DNA of 64,000 nucleotides, from assembly GCF_001467025.1 (NCBI RefSeq), contig NZ_LNXV01000008.1:19772-83771 (forward strand), in the 5' to 3' direction. The position numbers were made by a program, and so were the translations under genes. The DNA is from Legionella brunensis. Lineage in GTDB: Bacteria; Pseudomonadota; Gammaproteobacteria; Legionellales; Legionellaceae. This document shows positions 8,126-21,800 of this stretch, piece after piece. The notes beneath the pieces were generated by a model, which saw only the letters and a list, made by a program, of their open reading frames with translations, ran no database searches and was not told where the DNA came from. Numbering within the stretch: the first letter of the stretch is position 1; every line of letters begins with the position of its first letter.

Positions 8126-8434
8126 TTACTTGCGTACAATCAAATTATTTTGTACAGATTTAACACCTGGAACTTTAGAAGCAACATCTCCAGCCGTATC
8201 ACTTTGGCGGATAGTTTTAACGTAACCACTTAACATGACATTACCTTGGTGAGTTTCTACATGAACAGGAACATTAACTAAATTTCTGTTGTTCATCATT
8301 GCCTGATTAACTGAGGCAGTAATAGCTTCGTCAGAATGACGATGAGGGAAAATACTCTCACCTGTAGACATTTGGCAACCTGACATAAAAACAAAACTTA
8401 TACCAACAAGCAACGTACGATAGTATTTTCTCAT
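8126..8434 (-). CDS. BON-domain lipoprotein
   Basis: This 102-aa protein has a lipoprotein signal peptide (MRKYYRTLLVGISFVFMSGC, lipobox MSGC with Cys20). Then one BON domain follows, about residues 33-100: ITASVNQAMMNNRNL, VHVETHQGNVMLSGYVKT and VPGVKSVQNNLIVRK. BON domains bind phospholipid and are found in OsmY/DolP-like envelope-maintenance proteins; one domain alone is common in small Legionella proteins. TCCTAGG-type sequence reads as a GGAG ribosome site on the minus strand. It follows cbpA-cbpM on the same strand with about 100 bases between, so co-transcription is possible. Confidence 0.85.
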   Translation of the reverse strand: MRKYYRTLLVGISFVFMSGCQMSTGESIFPHRHSDEAITASVNQAMMNNRNLVNVPVHVETHQGNVMLSGYVKTIRQSDTAGDVASKVPGVKSVQNNLIVRK

Positions 8435-8536
8435 TATTTCTCCTAGGTTTAATCATATCATTTTGCATGGTTCATTCAGGCTCAACAACTTAGCAGCAAT
8501 ATAGCCAACTTGCAATTTCAGTTCATGATTTAGCCA

Positions 8537-8845
8537 CTACAACTTTTGATCAAGAAGCGTTTGCAAATGGTCTATTTGTCGCATTAACTCTAAAGCTAGC
8601 CCTGCACCTGCTAAATTTACCCCTAAATCACGATTTAAATGCAAGACAGTACGAATGCAGCGAATCGCTTCGCTATCAAACAACCACTCTTCTTTTTCAT
8701 CCTTTTGAGCACTGACAATCCCTTCATCAATAATCTCGAGGATGGTGTCTTTAGAAACCCCCAAAGAATAGGTAACTTCACGTAATGACAAATAAAAAAA
8801 ATCTTCACACTCTAGGGCTTTTGATTCTTTATTTTCCTTAGTCAT
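8537..8845 (-). CDS. cbpM: Chaperone modulator CbpM
   Basis: This 102-aa protein overlaps the end of cbpA by 8 bases. It has the MerR-like CbpM layout: [27 protein letters not shown], an aromatic segment [10 protein letters not shown], and a helical C terminus [27 protein letters not shown]. In E. coli CbpM binds the J-domain of CbpA and blocks its co-chaperone and DNA-binding activities. The overlap with cbpA and the correct order (cbpA then cbpM) support the call. Confidence 0.88.
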   Translation of the reverse strand: MTKENKESKALECEDFFYLSLREVTYSLGVSKDTILEIIDEGIVSAQKDEKEEWLFDSEAIRCIRTVLHLNRDLGVNLAGAGLALELMRQIDHLQTLLDQKL

Positions 8846-9767
8846 TACTTACTCCTAAATTTTCTCGCGGATTAAATTGAATCGTATGCGCAAGCTGTTC
8901 ATACAATTTATTGGCTTCAACATTATCAATTTGAGGAATCACTATCTGTAAAATAATGTATTGATCTCCGGCTGGATTACCCGGCAACCCGCGCCCCTTG
9001 AGTCGCATTTGTTTACCAGATTGAGATAGCTTAGGAATCTTTAAATTGACTGTTCCGCCTAAGGTCGGCACTTTAACCGTAGCACCAAGTGCAGCTTCCC
9101 AAGGAGTAATTGGTAGCTGTAGATGAATATCCTTTTTGTGCAGATGAAACCAAGGATGATGACTAAAATCAATTTCAATATACAAGTCACCCGCTTGATT
9201 CCCAGCTCCCTTACCACCTTGTCCCTTTAGACGAATTTGTTGTTTATTAACAATCCCTTTCGGAATTTTTACTTTGACTGCACGCATTTCATAATTCACA
9301 TTACCATGGCGATCAACAACAGGGATCTGCAATTGTAATATCTTCTCAGCCCCATGATAGCTTTCTTCAAGTGTAATATTAAGCTTTGCATGAATATCCC
9401 GACCTTGATCATAAAAAGACGTATGTTCTTGATGAAAGCGCTCTTTAAAAATACTATTTAAGAAATCCTCAAAACCTGCCATCTCTTCTTGATTAGCATG
9501 ATAAGAGTGTTGTTGCCTATCTTGAGTATTGTAGCCTTGGCCCTGCTCTTTCCAATACTTGCCGTATTGATCATATTTGGCTCGTTTCTCAGGATCTTTT
9601 AAAACCTCATAAGCCTCACCTAACTCTTTAAATTTCGCTTCAGCATTCGCCTCTTTACTCACATCCGGATGGTATTTTCGCGCAAGTTTCCGATAAACAC
9701 GCTTAATCTCTTCCGCGCTTGCATTACGCTCAAGCCCCATAATCTGATAATAGTCTTTATATTCCAT
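8838..9767 (-). CDS. cbpA: DnaJ-like co-chaperone / curved-DNA-binding protein CbpA
   Basis: This 309-aa protein has an N-terminal J-domain (residues 1-70) with the HPD motif at 33-35 (KYHPDVS), a Gln/Tyr-rich linker (about 75-115), and two DnaJ C-terminal beta domains ([58 protein letters not shown]). It lacks the Cys-rich zinc finger of DnaJ, which identifies CbpA. It acts with DnaK and binds curved DNA. Immediately followed by its inhibitor cbpM. Confidence 0.92.
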   Translation of the reverse strand: MEYKDYYQIMGLERNASAEEIKRVYRKLARKYHPDVSKEANAEAKFKELGEAYEVLKDPEKRAKYDQYGKYWKEQGQGYNTQDRQQHSYHANQEEMAGFEDFLNSIFKERFHQEHTSFYDQGRDIHAKLNITLEESYHGAEKILQLQIPVVDRHGNVNYEMRAVKVKIPKGIVNKQQIRLKGQGGKGAGNQAGDLYIEIDFSHHPWFHLHKKDIHLQLPITPWEAALGATVKVPTLGGTVNLKIPKLSQSGKQMRLKGRGLPGNPAGDQYIILQIVIPQIDNVEANKLYEQLAHTIQFNPRENLGVSND

Positions 9768-9796
9768 GGGTTATCTACTATGAAATTTATATTCCC

Positions 9797-9825
9797 TTTG
9801 TAACGGTTGCGGCGATAGTTGTCAA
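9797..9825 (-). promoter_or_regulatory. Probable cbpA promoter
   Basis: Read on the minus strand, TTGACA (9825-9820) is followed after 17 bases by TACAAA (9802-9797). This lies about 30 bases before the cbpA start at 9767, a good sigma70 arrangement in the gap between cbpA and the end of the upstream giant gene. Confidence 0.5.
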
Positions 9826-9888
9826 TTTTAACTAACTTCTTTCCATGAGAATAATTACAAATGACGAGTTGGTATTAGGTTCGCTTAC

Positions 9889-12800
9889 TCAACTGTTTTT
9901 GGTTCTATAGAGATCAGAGCTATCTTCGTCATTACCCTTAACTGTTTCTTGGAATTGACTTTTAAATGCCCTAAAACTTTCAGCAGTAATTTTTTCCTTT
10001 TGTTTGTCCTCTGATGATGCACTATTGACGACCTCCCTTGTCTTCTCTTCCCTGATAATCTCATCTTCAACTGGTATTTCTGGGATATCTTCCCTCATTT
10101 CCTCGTGCTTTTGCACTGGTATTTCCGGGGTATCTGCTTTCATTTCTCCTGTTTTTTGCAAAGTAACTTCACTCTGATTGTTGAGTTCATACTCTATATG
10201 AGGTTTCCGTTCTTGTACAATCCCAACTTCTTTTCTCACCAGTGCGAACGCCTCATCAAGAGCTCTACCCGCAGCAGTCTCTTCTTCATCTAAACCATGA
10301 AGATTTATAAATTGCTGCTGCATCTCTCTCTCTACCTCATAAATCTCTGGAGGAATAAAGGTAAGTGTTGCGGAGGAGGAAATATCATGAGCAATTATCA
10401 TGTCTAGATCAAAATGAGCTTCAATGAAATCTGCTGGCTCATCTTCTTCAACTACAACCTGACAATTAGCCAAAAAAGATAGTAACTCTTTGCCCCCAGT
10501 TAGCAATTCGTTAAGAGCAGATACTTCATCCTGGAGGATTTTTGCCTTTTCATTACTTTGATCTAACTTACTTTGAAGTTCTACTTGTTTTTCTTTCAGT
10601 TGATCAAGCTGAGCTTTTTTCTGGATCTTAGCTTCGGTTATTTGTTTTTGAATATCAAAAGTTTGCCTATCTAACTCTGCCAATGCATCATAGTTCGAAG
10701 GAAACATGGAACAAGATATATTGCCCTTCCCCTCTAGCTGAGCGCTTCGATTTTCGACAGGCTGATAATTATCCAGAATGTTTTGAACTTCCTTACGCCC
10801 AGCTAAAAAACTAGCGATTTTTCTAGTTAGAAAATCAATTTCTCCTTTAGCTGTTCGAACGCTTTGCTTACTAAACGATTGTCGAACAACTACTTTGATC
10901 TCCTTGAGAGGAAGAGGGTCTTTTTGATAGTCCAGAAGTATTGAGGGTACCTCATAATTATGTTTGTCAATTTTATTTTTTACCATCTCTTGAAGGCGTG
11001 CAAAGAATTCAACTTGGTCTTCTGTTGGGGTAGTGAGTACCTCAAGGAATTGTTTTTTAATAATGTTTGTTATGTGATCTTGAATGGTTTGAGTATTCTC
11101 TTTTTTAGAACCAGAATTTATGAAATAATCTAATCTAGGCATTACTATCGCAGTAAAGTCATTGACATCAATGGCATTGTCATGTGCAAATTTTTCAACT
11201 CGGGCGAGTATTTTTTCATAAAAGTCTTCTAGCGTAAGGTCGCTTCCTCTTGCCTGAAGTATTTCATCCTTAATATTGCCAACAAAGCTCTGCCACTTTT
11301 CATTGGGGTTATTCGCTTCATTATCCATCCATGCCATATAAATATCAAAGAATTGATTTTTTAGAGCCTCTTCCAAGCTTTGTGACCAAACTTTAACGTT
11401 TTCATTTTGAGGGTTTCTCTTTCCTTTAGTCGCTGCGTGCATTGATTCAAATAGAGTAACATTAAGAGCCTTATAATTTATAAAATATTGATATCTTTGA
11501 TCTACAGCATTGAAAATAGTTTGAATCTCTGCGTCTAATTCTTGCTCCAATTCAGTAAAAGATAGTGGGGTAGCTTTATTTTGTGTATAAAGCTTATTAC
11601 AACCATGTGCAATAGCATCGCCTAATTGTTCAAACTGATTCCCAGAAACTTTAATACCCCATTCATTACTATGTACTCTTGCACTGCAATGTTCCCTTAA
11701 ATTTTGAGATAATTGCTCTTCATAAATTCCTCTACAATTTATAAGCCCATTCATGCCGTCATAAAAACCTTTATCTATCTTTGCTCGTGCCTCATTAACG
11801 GCTTTTTCCTTTATAGCTTCTAATTCCATTATTTGCTGATCAAAATCTTTTATGACTTTTTCCTCTGTTTCCTGAAGTACCCTTAAATCTTCTGTGAGTT
11901 CATCTATGTCTTGTTTTACTTCCCCATAGTCTTTATTAATTACTTCCATAACTTTCTTAAGTTTTGGCTTACCAGATTCATTTGAAATTCTTTGGCTTAA
12001 TTTATCTGAAATAAACACTTCGACTCGTGCATTACCCTTTTCTACTGAAATAGTCAGACCTTCTTTTTTATTATGGCCCCCAATACTAGTTTCTGTTTTT
12101 TCAATACGTAGTAACATATCTTGGAGTTTTTCACCACGAAAACCCCATCGAGATAATTCGAAAACAGGAGCATTACCAAAAGAACTATGTTCAGTGGTTG
12201 CATAATGTATGCTCAATGAGGGATGTAATTGCTCTTGCGTGTACATTTCATCCAAAGAGCCAGCTATAGAATCCATATCCGCTCCAGACACTTTGTATCT
12301 ATACGAAGCAAAATTCAATTTTTTCAAAAGAGGATCTTTTAAAGAGGTGATAGGAGAACCCATTACAGGTGCAATGGCATTTGAAATTTTAAATCGTACA
12401 TCGTATAAGCTCCAAGGAGCAACGGGTGTCCCTTTAAATGCATTGGCCTCATCTTGGCTAATTAAAATGATTTTTGGCTCACCCTCTTCTCTTGCTAGAA
12501 AATAACGGATAGGAGGAGGAACAGGTTTTGCGTAACTTAGCTCTAACTCTTCATCCAGTACATAGGCTGGACTACATCTCACTGAGTCATCTTCATGAAA
12601 CAAATGATGCATATAAGTTGTTTGTGCTGCTTTAGGCAATTCATCGAGCGCTGAGGATCCAGATAAATAGCCCAAAGAAACGGGGGCATGAGGTATATCA
12701 TGTTTTCTTAGTTTTGCCTTAACGACAACTTCTTCCTTAGCTACTTCAGAAAATGAATGAGTTTGGGCCTGACTTTGGCTTTGTGATTGACTTTCTGACT

Positions 12801-15800
12801 GACTTTCAGTTTCAGAATGTGCTTCAGACAAAGCATTACTTGCTGATGGAATGGTAAATACATTGCTTAATTGGGCTTCACGTTTTTTTATGATTCTTTG
12901 TTCTAAATCATAATAGGCTTTTTTATCACTTTCTTCGACAGGAGCTAATCCCATTTCCTCTCTTGTCTGTCTAACTATATTAAAAATAGCAATCATTCGT
13001 TTATCGAATGACTCCTTCAAATCGTTAACAAAATCTTGTTTTCTGACTTCTCCATAGACATTACCATATTTAGCTCGCAAATCATTAACACTGTTTGAAA
13101 CCAAAGGTGAAATACTATTGAGTTGTTTGATGCATTCAGTGAATGCTTTGATTTGTTTTTCAGTTAAATCAGAGTCAGACATTAGCTTGGTAATTTCTGC
13201 TTGTTGTTGCAAGATGGCATTTTTTACGACCGCATCTAATTCGGCACTTAATAGAGAAGCATGATTTAAATTATTTTCTAATTCTTTTTGTCTTAACCAA
13301 AGCCCAATATCATTACCTGTAAGAATATGATCTGTAGTTAACTTCAAATCACTAATAATTTTTTCTCGCACACTATCGGGAACTGCTACAGAGAATGATT
13401 GACCTAATGGTTTTTCAACAATTTTTCTCATTCTCATAATGGCTTGTTTGTAGTCATTATTCGTTACCGTGAAATTTAAAGTTAGAACAGCATGAGCTCC
13501 ATCCATCTGTTTAATATCAGCACCGCGTGAATGGCTCTGATCATAATAAGTGAAATAACTGCCTTTTCGATCGGACTCAGCCACCATTGCTGCAGTCAAA
13601 TCAACGACTTTTTCCTTATTTTGGGAGTCTAGGACCAAAAGTTTTTTCATATTGGTCACATCATCGTAGAAAATAACTCCTTTTAGTGGGCTGCCCTGAC
13701 TCTTTAATTGCAGGGCAATCTCTTTTGCAACCGCACGATTGGAGACCTTACATAGGCCGCCCACATCAATGAGTGTTCTTGTATTGGATGAAAAAGAGGC
13801 GGTTAATTGTTTAATTATAGTCGTTGTATAATCTTCACCTTTTTCACTAAAACTTGTGGTATCTAATGGGACTGTTTTTTGACAATTTGCTCTTCCCATA
13901 ATACCCAAGGTCATATTACCGTCTGCAGCAGGATCAAGCATGTTCTCTCTAAAATAGGAAGAGGTATCACCTGCGGTACCTGAAAATCCAATCACTACAT
14001 CACGTGTCGTTCCTTGCTCATATCGATTACTATTGGCTTTTCCGGCATCAAATTTTATTTGCTCCTGGATAATCGTACGCGCTAACATTTTTCTAAACGC
14101 GTTTGGTGGTATTTCTCCTTTTTTTATCCGTGTATTTAGCTCTACAAAGTATTGTTCTCTCGCAGCACCCCTGATAATGGGATCTTCTATTTCCGCTAAG
14201 GTTTTTATATCGTTAAATAGAATAGTAAATTCTGGAGAAATGCGTTCTCCAGAAGGTTCCAAAAACGGAGCCTCACCCAAACCGCTTCTAAAAGAGTCGA
14301 TTAGAAACTCCAAATGAGGTACCTCATTTAATTCAGTTCTAGGGTCAAGATAATATAAAAACGTAGTAATTGCGCTAACTTCTGGATTATCGAATCTTGA
14401 GCCTTTGGGCTTTGGTGTGTTTGCAGCAGAATAAGGGACAGCAATTAATAATGGCTTATTGGATTGAGAATCCCCTCCTGTTTTAAGCGCATCACGATCA
14501 TATAACTTAGACCCATCACTCGCATTTTGAAACCATACACCAAAGTCAGTGCCTGGTTCTTTTTCAGTAAATATACTAAGCATTGCTGGATCAGTCAGAA
14601 TAGCACGCATTAAATAAACTTCAGTGCTATTAGAAGGTGTTACTGAATCAGGTTGTTTTACTTGTAATGAAGTAATATAGTTAAAGATACTCTTGTCTGC
14701 ATCTATAATGTTAAAGCGTTCCAGTAATATCTTAGCTAAATTACCTGCAGTTTTGTCCTCTGTCGCACCTATTGTTTGGGTAATCAGTTCTAAAGGATAA
14801 ATTTCAGCAGTATCAAGAGAAATTTTTTCTCCAGAAGTATAATTTACCTCTGTTGTGGCAGTATCTTGAGTTGCATCTAATTCATCAAAAATTGAGATTG
14901 TTTCTAATGAACGAATCTCATTAAGTAACGAGATGCATTCCATCAATTCCTTTTTTTGTAATGGCTCATTAGCTAGTTTAGGCAACATATCTAGGAAAAT
15001 CTTAAGTTGGCACTCTAGAGAGTTGCGGACACTGGGCGCTTGCACCAATACTTCTCGGTTTTCTGTGATCCGCTGATATAAAGAGAGTCTTTTCTTTAAG
15101 TCTGCCTTAGCGTCCTGTAATGATTTTAATCGAGGACTATTAGTACCCATATTAGACTCTGGATCAGTCTCAATTCGATAGCGATGGAAATCATCTTTTA
15201 CAGCACGACTACCTAGTATATTCCCTAGAGCTAAGGACATATCTGATGTATTGCTCTCAAGAGCTGATTTTGGCACTATGAATCGAACCAGTTTTTCTCC
15301 CGTCTTATACAGTGCAACCAACGGTAATAAAGAAGTCTTACCAAATCCCATCCTTGCTTGAGCCGCATCAATTTTATCGGGATCTGTCTCATCATCAAGT
15401 AATAACCCTCGAAAAATATTGACTTGACGTGCATTACAGCGATGACCAAATTCAGATTCAAACAGTAAAAATGCCCTCTGCATTTTTCGTTCTTGCTCAG
15501 CCTGTAGCAAATCTTGCCCGGTTAAATCTTTACCTGAATAAAGTTCTGAATCCAATAACTTTTCTAGCGGATAGTTCCTTCTAATATGTAACATGGAAAT
15601 GGCTTTAGCATCCTGCCCCATTTGGAACGTATTTTTCACATCATTTAAGTGATCCAACTCCGTCTTGTAATACAATAAGCGAGTCATGGCATTATTCAGT
15701 ATAATCTCAAACCTTGCCCTCTTATCCTCAGGAAAATGAGAAAGAATCCTACTGTAGTCATTTAGGAGATAAGCTGAATTAAGCTCTGTCAAGGAAATTT

Positions 15801-18800
15801 CAGTGGAAGATTCGGCTAATATGGATTTGATTTTATCCAAAGCCTGTAGAGACTCTATGTTACATTTCTCTTGGGCTTGGGTGAGCTTCTCGATTAACTC
15901 CCCTTTCTTCCTTTCTAAATCCTCTTTTTTATCTGCTTTTATTGAATAGGTTCCGCCATTAACAGCAGTCTGATACAAGAATGTTTCCAATCTATCAGAG
16001 ATAGTGCGTATCTGATTTTCTCTAAAACCTATTTCTGTGAGGTAACTTGCTATTTTTGAAGAGGAATAAAACTCGCTGGGGTGTCCTGCTAACTGGTATT
16101 TGTCCATACCCTTTACAGTACCAATCCAACCCTCTTTTTGCATTAAGTCAAATAATTCAGAAACATGTATTTCAGTTAAACCTTCTACTCCTGGATGATC
16201 AAGAGTTACACTAAATAATTTTTCGAGAGTGCCTGTATGAAACAATCCATAATTTTCATAATAATAACCATCTTCCTGAGCTTGAACAGAGTCGCCAAAT
16301 TTTTCTAAACCACGCAAACGTTGTTCAAGTTCGAGCTGCTGCTCATCGATAAGTGATTGCGGGTCTTTATATAGATTAAATTGGACTAATGCACGCGCCC
16401 CTAATGATTCAATGGGCATGTAGGTGGTTCTTGTGTTGATACTTACGGGTTTTTTCTCACCCGTCGAAACAGTAGCTATCGGTTTTGTGAATAGTTGTTG
16501 TAGTTTTTCATCGGTAGCAAATTCAGAGTGTATTGAACGCCACAGTTCTGAAAAATTATCTAATGGAAGTTGTCCAAACAATTCATTTACTTTATTTACC
16601 TCGTCAGTGAACTCTTTTAATAATTCATTATGAGATTTCCTATCCCATACTTTTATTTTACCTGTTACACAAGCTTCTCTTTCTAACAAATGATGTTGGA
16701 GTTCAGTACCCATTAGCATAATTAGTGCAAACCTATCCTCCATCGTCAATGGCTGTTTTTCTTTATATTGAGTCTTGAGAGTTCTTAAATCTTCTAATTC
16801 ACTAGATTTTAATGGTAATTTAGGAACATTTTTACCTAACAACTGGATCAAAAGTGGAGTTTTATCAGGGATTAATCCAACATGAAGAATACTTTGAAAG
16901 TCCTGAGGTTCTAATACTCCCTCTTTACTCGTATAAACTCGCAGATAATTTGCTACTTCGTAAGCCTTTTTAAGTGTTTTCTTTTCTTGTAAATAATGTT
17001 CTTTAGCCTGCTCGTAATTAGACGCTAATTTCCTATTTTTCCCACCATCTCTAAAAGCAGTATAAGCTTTTTGCATCTCTTTTCTTGACTGCAGATGTGC
17101 TTCTTCTAATGCTTTAATTTGTTTTGAGTCAGCAACAAAAACAAAATATTCTGGAGAAGTGATCACTTGAATTCTGGATTCACAATCCTTAATCTTTTTT
17201 TCAATTTTATTTTTAGCTTGTTGACTAAGCAAATCAGATTGGGTTACTGAAGCAAGATCGTTTTGTAATTTGGCTATTTCTTTATTCAATAACCTAACTT
17301 CTTCTGCTTCTGAACTTGTTAATTCCTTTTCAGTGTAGACACTTCCTTCCTCCGTCACTTTAAGATGTCTTCTTGAAGTTCTTTCGGTAAGGTCATCGGC
17401 AATAAAGTAGCCATTTGCTTTTTCGTGAATCAAATATTTGGCAATTGATGGGATATAGACCGTATTCTCATTAACACTTATTATTTCATCAGCAGGGAAA
17501 ACTTTAGATAGTTCATTAATAACTGGGGAGTCTTTAGTATTGTCTAAAGTGATAGGAACTTTATTACCATGATGATCAAGGAGGGTGCCACTCCATAACT
17601 CATCCTGTCTAGATAATTTTAGAATCGGTGCAAAGTCAGAATTATAAGCGTGTAGTGTTCCTTTAGAATCTATAAAGAAATGCTCTGCTTTAATTCTTCT
17701 TAAGGCGACAGGGACTGATTCCATTTTATCCGGTGGTATATATTGAAGTATTTCAGAAGTATCATCTAATGTTCGTAATTCTCTTTGGATTACAATAGAC
17801 CCATCTGCTAGCGGAGTGAGTGAGGCTTTAATCTGATCATCTTCCACATAGACATAGCCCCCACTCAGAGGATTAAAAGGAAGATCTTGAAGCCCTAATT
17901 CTTGTAATGCTATATATGATTGAATATAAGCAGGAATCCCTCCGAATTTACTATTACCCAAGTAAATAACGCCATGTAACACATCGAGACTCTTATTGCC
18001 TCCCAAATTGATAAAGCCAGGAATATCTAACGAAGATGCTGAAGTAACATTGACCTTTCGCCCGTCAAATTTTTTATCTTGGGCATACTCATTAAAAATT
18101 TTGTTAAATAGAGCAATTCTTTTATCTATATTTAAATTACTGGAAAATTCAATTAAATTTTCTCGTAGTTTGCTCATATTAGATTGAACTAAAGACATCT
18201 CTCTAGTATATTCAAAATTTTCATTAAGGTTAGAAATTATGTCTTCAGATGCCTGTCCCAAGAGCAGCTGATAAGCTAAATTAGAGCATATTAATTTTGC
18301 ATATAGTCCATCTAATTCAGCTTTATCTATTGGTTTTTTATTTAGATTACGCTCAATCTTTAAGGCAATTGTATTAATTTCTTTGGCAAATCCGAATAGT
18401 CTATCCACACCATCTGTACTTGAAGTATCTGTCAAAGAGGAAATAAATGACTCTGTCTCTATTGTAGAAGTCCCCTCCTCAGTTCCGATGTTTTCTGTAA
18501 ATTTAGAGTCCATGTTGGAGCACTTGATTAAAACTTCTTCGATAAAGACTTTATGAGGAGTTTTAAGTTTACATCCGTCACTATTATCAAATTTCAATCC
18601 TTTTAAGAAATCCAACAGTTCATGTTTTTCTACATCTGTACCATGTTGAAAAGCATCTAACAAAGCTCTAGTAAAGAGTTCTCGGCCTTGAGTACTATTA
18701 ATACCATCAGCAGAAAGAAGGAATTTTGACTTGGAATAGTAGGCAAGAAATTGATGAGCCAACAAAGCATCACCATTACGCATACTTAAACAATCAGCCA

Positions 18801-21800
18801 CTTTACGCAGTTCACTATTAACTTCTTTTTCAGCGCCATAAGCGGCTAAGGCGATTTGTAATCCTTTTTGACCTTCATAGATTCCTTCCAGACTGACAGG
18901 AGATTCATGGAGAGCAGTATCCACTTCCTTTAATAAAGAAATATCTTCAGGTATAGTTCCTCCTGGGGATAGCATGGCAATTTTTCTTGACATCGCCTCA
19001 TCAGGAGGAATGATCAATTTTTCCCATTGTTTTATTGTAGAATAAAATGCTGAATTTACCTTTGTCTTTTGAGACTCATCTGCAGCAATTTGTGATAAAT
19101 TCAATTTTATTAAAGTTATTAAAATTTGCGCTCGTTGATTATTCTCTAATTTCAAGAATGAATCATTAATATATCCGTCCTCGCCTCTATATCTATCAAT
19201 CACTGTATTGGCTATTTCGGTTACCAAAGATGCCGGCGGAGCGTAGGATAAATCAAAGATCTTAGAAACAGATAAATAACAAAATTCAGTAATACGTTGA
19301 CTTTTATTTTCTAAACTATTATGTGCCTTCAATCGATGAAGAAAACTTGTAACTTTTGTAAAGTACGTAAAACATTGTTCTTTAGATCCACCTTCAGGAG
19401 TAGGTATTGGATTTTCTCGTAAAAATTTTAAGGTACTTTCATCTAGCGCATCCCTTGCTGATTGCGATAAATAGGTAACAGCAGGAGCCTCGAACACTTT
19501 TTCTTTTAAGGTAGGATCCTGTGTAGTCACTAGCTCCTTATTTGTTAACCTAATTGGAGTTACATAAGGAGTATCTTCTTTAAGCACAGTATTCTCAGAT
19601 CCCATTGCTTTTATAAATCTTTTTAAAATGCCAGCAGCCCTTTGTTTACGTTTATTAATAAAAACTATTTCAGGCTCACTAATTGGTCTCCACATTTTTT
19701 CGATCTGATCTTTATTAAGATCTATAGGATATCCTGCCTCTTTGAGTGCTGCATACTTAATATTAGCCTTTTGTTCTATAAAGTGGTGAAAGGCTTGATT
19801 AATAGCAGTTGGATCCGCTTCATTTTTCTTTTGAAGAGCGTATAAGTGCCCTTGGCTTTCATGTTTTAACCATATATCAAACATCCCCCTAACCCATTTC
19901 TCTTTAATTTCTTCAGGGATAACTCTTTTGCTTATTGCTTGTGAATGGTTATCAATATTTATATATTCATCATTTGCACTTTTTAGTGAGTCAATAGTTC
20001 CTACTTCAATAATATTCGTATTTAATATAACTTTTTGTTCTACAATCCCACAAACTTCTGCTCTAAGCTTTTGATTTAAATTTTGGATCTCATGAAATAC
20101 TGAGCCTTCTAGGAAACTTCCTTTTTTGAAAAATTCTGCCCGCTCTACAGCAGATTGCCTATACATCTGTCTGTTTCTATCTTTCTCTGTTCCCATTCTT
20201 CCGGCAGACAGTTCATCTAATATTCTATATTCCGCATTAGTTGCTAGATGATTAGCAATTACTTTTTTTCGATATTGATTAACATGAATAAGTCGGTCAT
20301 TTTCTTGTTCAACATCATCAATTTCAAAAGTTTTTATTGTTTTTTCTAACTGCTGATTGACATTTTCAAGATCAGCAGCAGCCGCTGTAAATGCATGACT
20401 TACTGCGTTAACAGTTTGTAGGTCAGCATCATTAGCTTTTAATCTTTCAATTATATTTTTTGTTTTAGCTATTTTATTCGCTGGTGAACCCTTTACTTCT
20501 TTGTTTGCTTCAAGACTCTGAATTTTGACAGCAACAGAACGTTGCAAACGTTCAAGTTCATCCTGCTCTTCCTTCAATAACTCTAGACGAAGTTCTAAAT
20601 TTTTTAATTTCACTGATTTTTTTCTGTTACCAAGGATTTGTTGTTCCTTAGTCATTTCATAAGTAACCGAATCAATATTTTGTTTGCATTGCTCCAACAT
20701 AATGCTCAACTTATCTTTGCTTTCAGAGAGTCTGTTGATAGTTGATGTTAGAGAATTCATTGAATGTTCTACATATCCTTCAAGTTTATCGACAAAAGCT
20801 TGACGTTGTGCAGGGTATACTTTTGCAGCATACATATTTTCAATTTCTGGTGACACATTACGTATATAATCTAACAATCCAATGACTTTAGGATTAGTTA
20901 ACGATTCTTTATTTTTTAAAACAAGCTTAAAGAACGTTGGTAGATCGATTTCCTTCCGTTTATTACCAACGTTAATTTCTACTCTAATCTCTTCTTTTCT
21001 TGTAAAACCTTCGGTAAAGCTAACAATATTTGCTTTTTCCAAATCATTAAGTTTTACTTTCCCAGAGACTTGGCGATAGCTTGCATAAGATAAACGCTCA
21101 CTTGATGATTGGATGTATCGCTCATTAACACTTAGTTTTTTTATTTGATGATTGATTAACTGAAATATGGCTTTCCATGATTGAGCTGTTGCATATTCGG
21201 AGAGTTTTTCTAACGCCTTAGGAACAATTTTCCCATCTTCATTTGTTTTTAATGGCATCCCCCCTGCATCCCAGTTAAATATGGAATCTTGACTATACAC
21301 AGCAGGCGAAAAAATTTCTTCAATTTCTTTTTGTCGATTTCCTTTCTTTAGATATAAATAATATGATTTTGCATGGCTTGCAATTTTTTCATCTATGCGC
21401 TTTATTGCTAAGTTATTATCACTTTTGTCAACTGTAGCGAGTTTCTCCTTAGCAGCAAATAATGCTTGAAAAAATTTTTGATAATACTCTTTAGAGGGCG
21501 GTTCTTTCACCTCACATAAGCGCATGGATACTTCTTGCAATTCAGATGGGGAAAGATATTCAGGCTCAATATTTTTTAGCATAGTAGTATATTCGACACT
21601 AACAAAGCTGGATTCCCCTGGTTTTCCACATGCATCTTGGAGTAGACCTTTTCTTTGTTCAAGCAACATGGCTAATCTAAGTTTTTTATAAGTTGGCTTA
21701 CCCAGTTCGTACAGTTCGCATGACTGAGCTTTTTTGGCAAAACAGTTTTCTGTATTTTGTGGACGTTGTAATATATCCTCAAATTTTGGGGGGGCATCAG

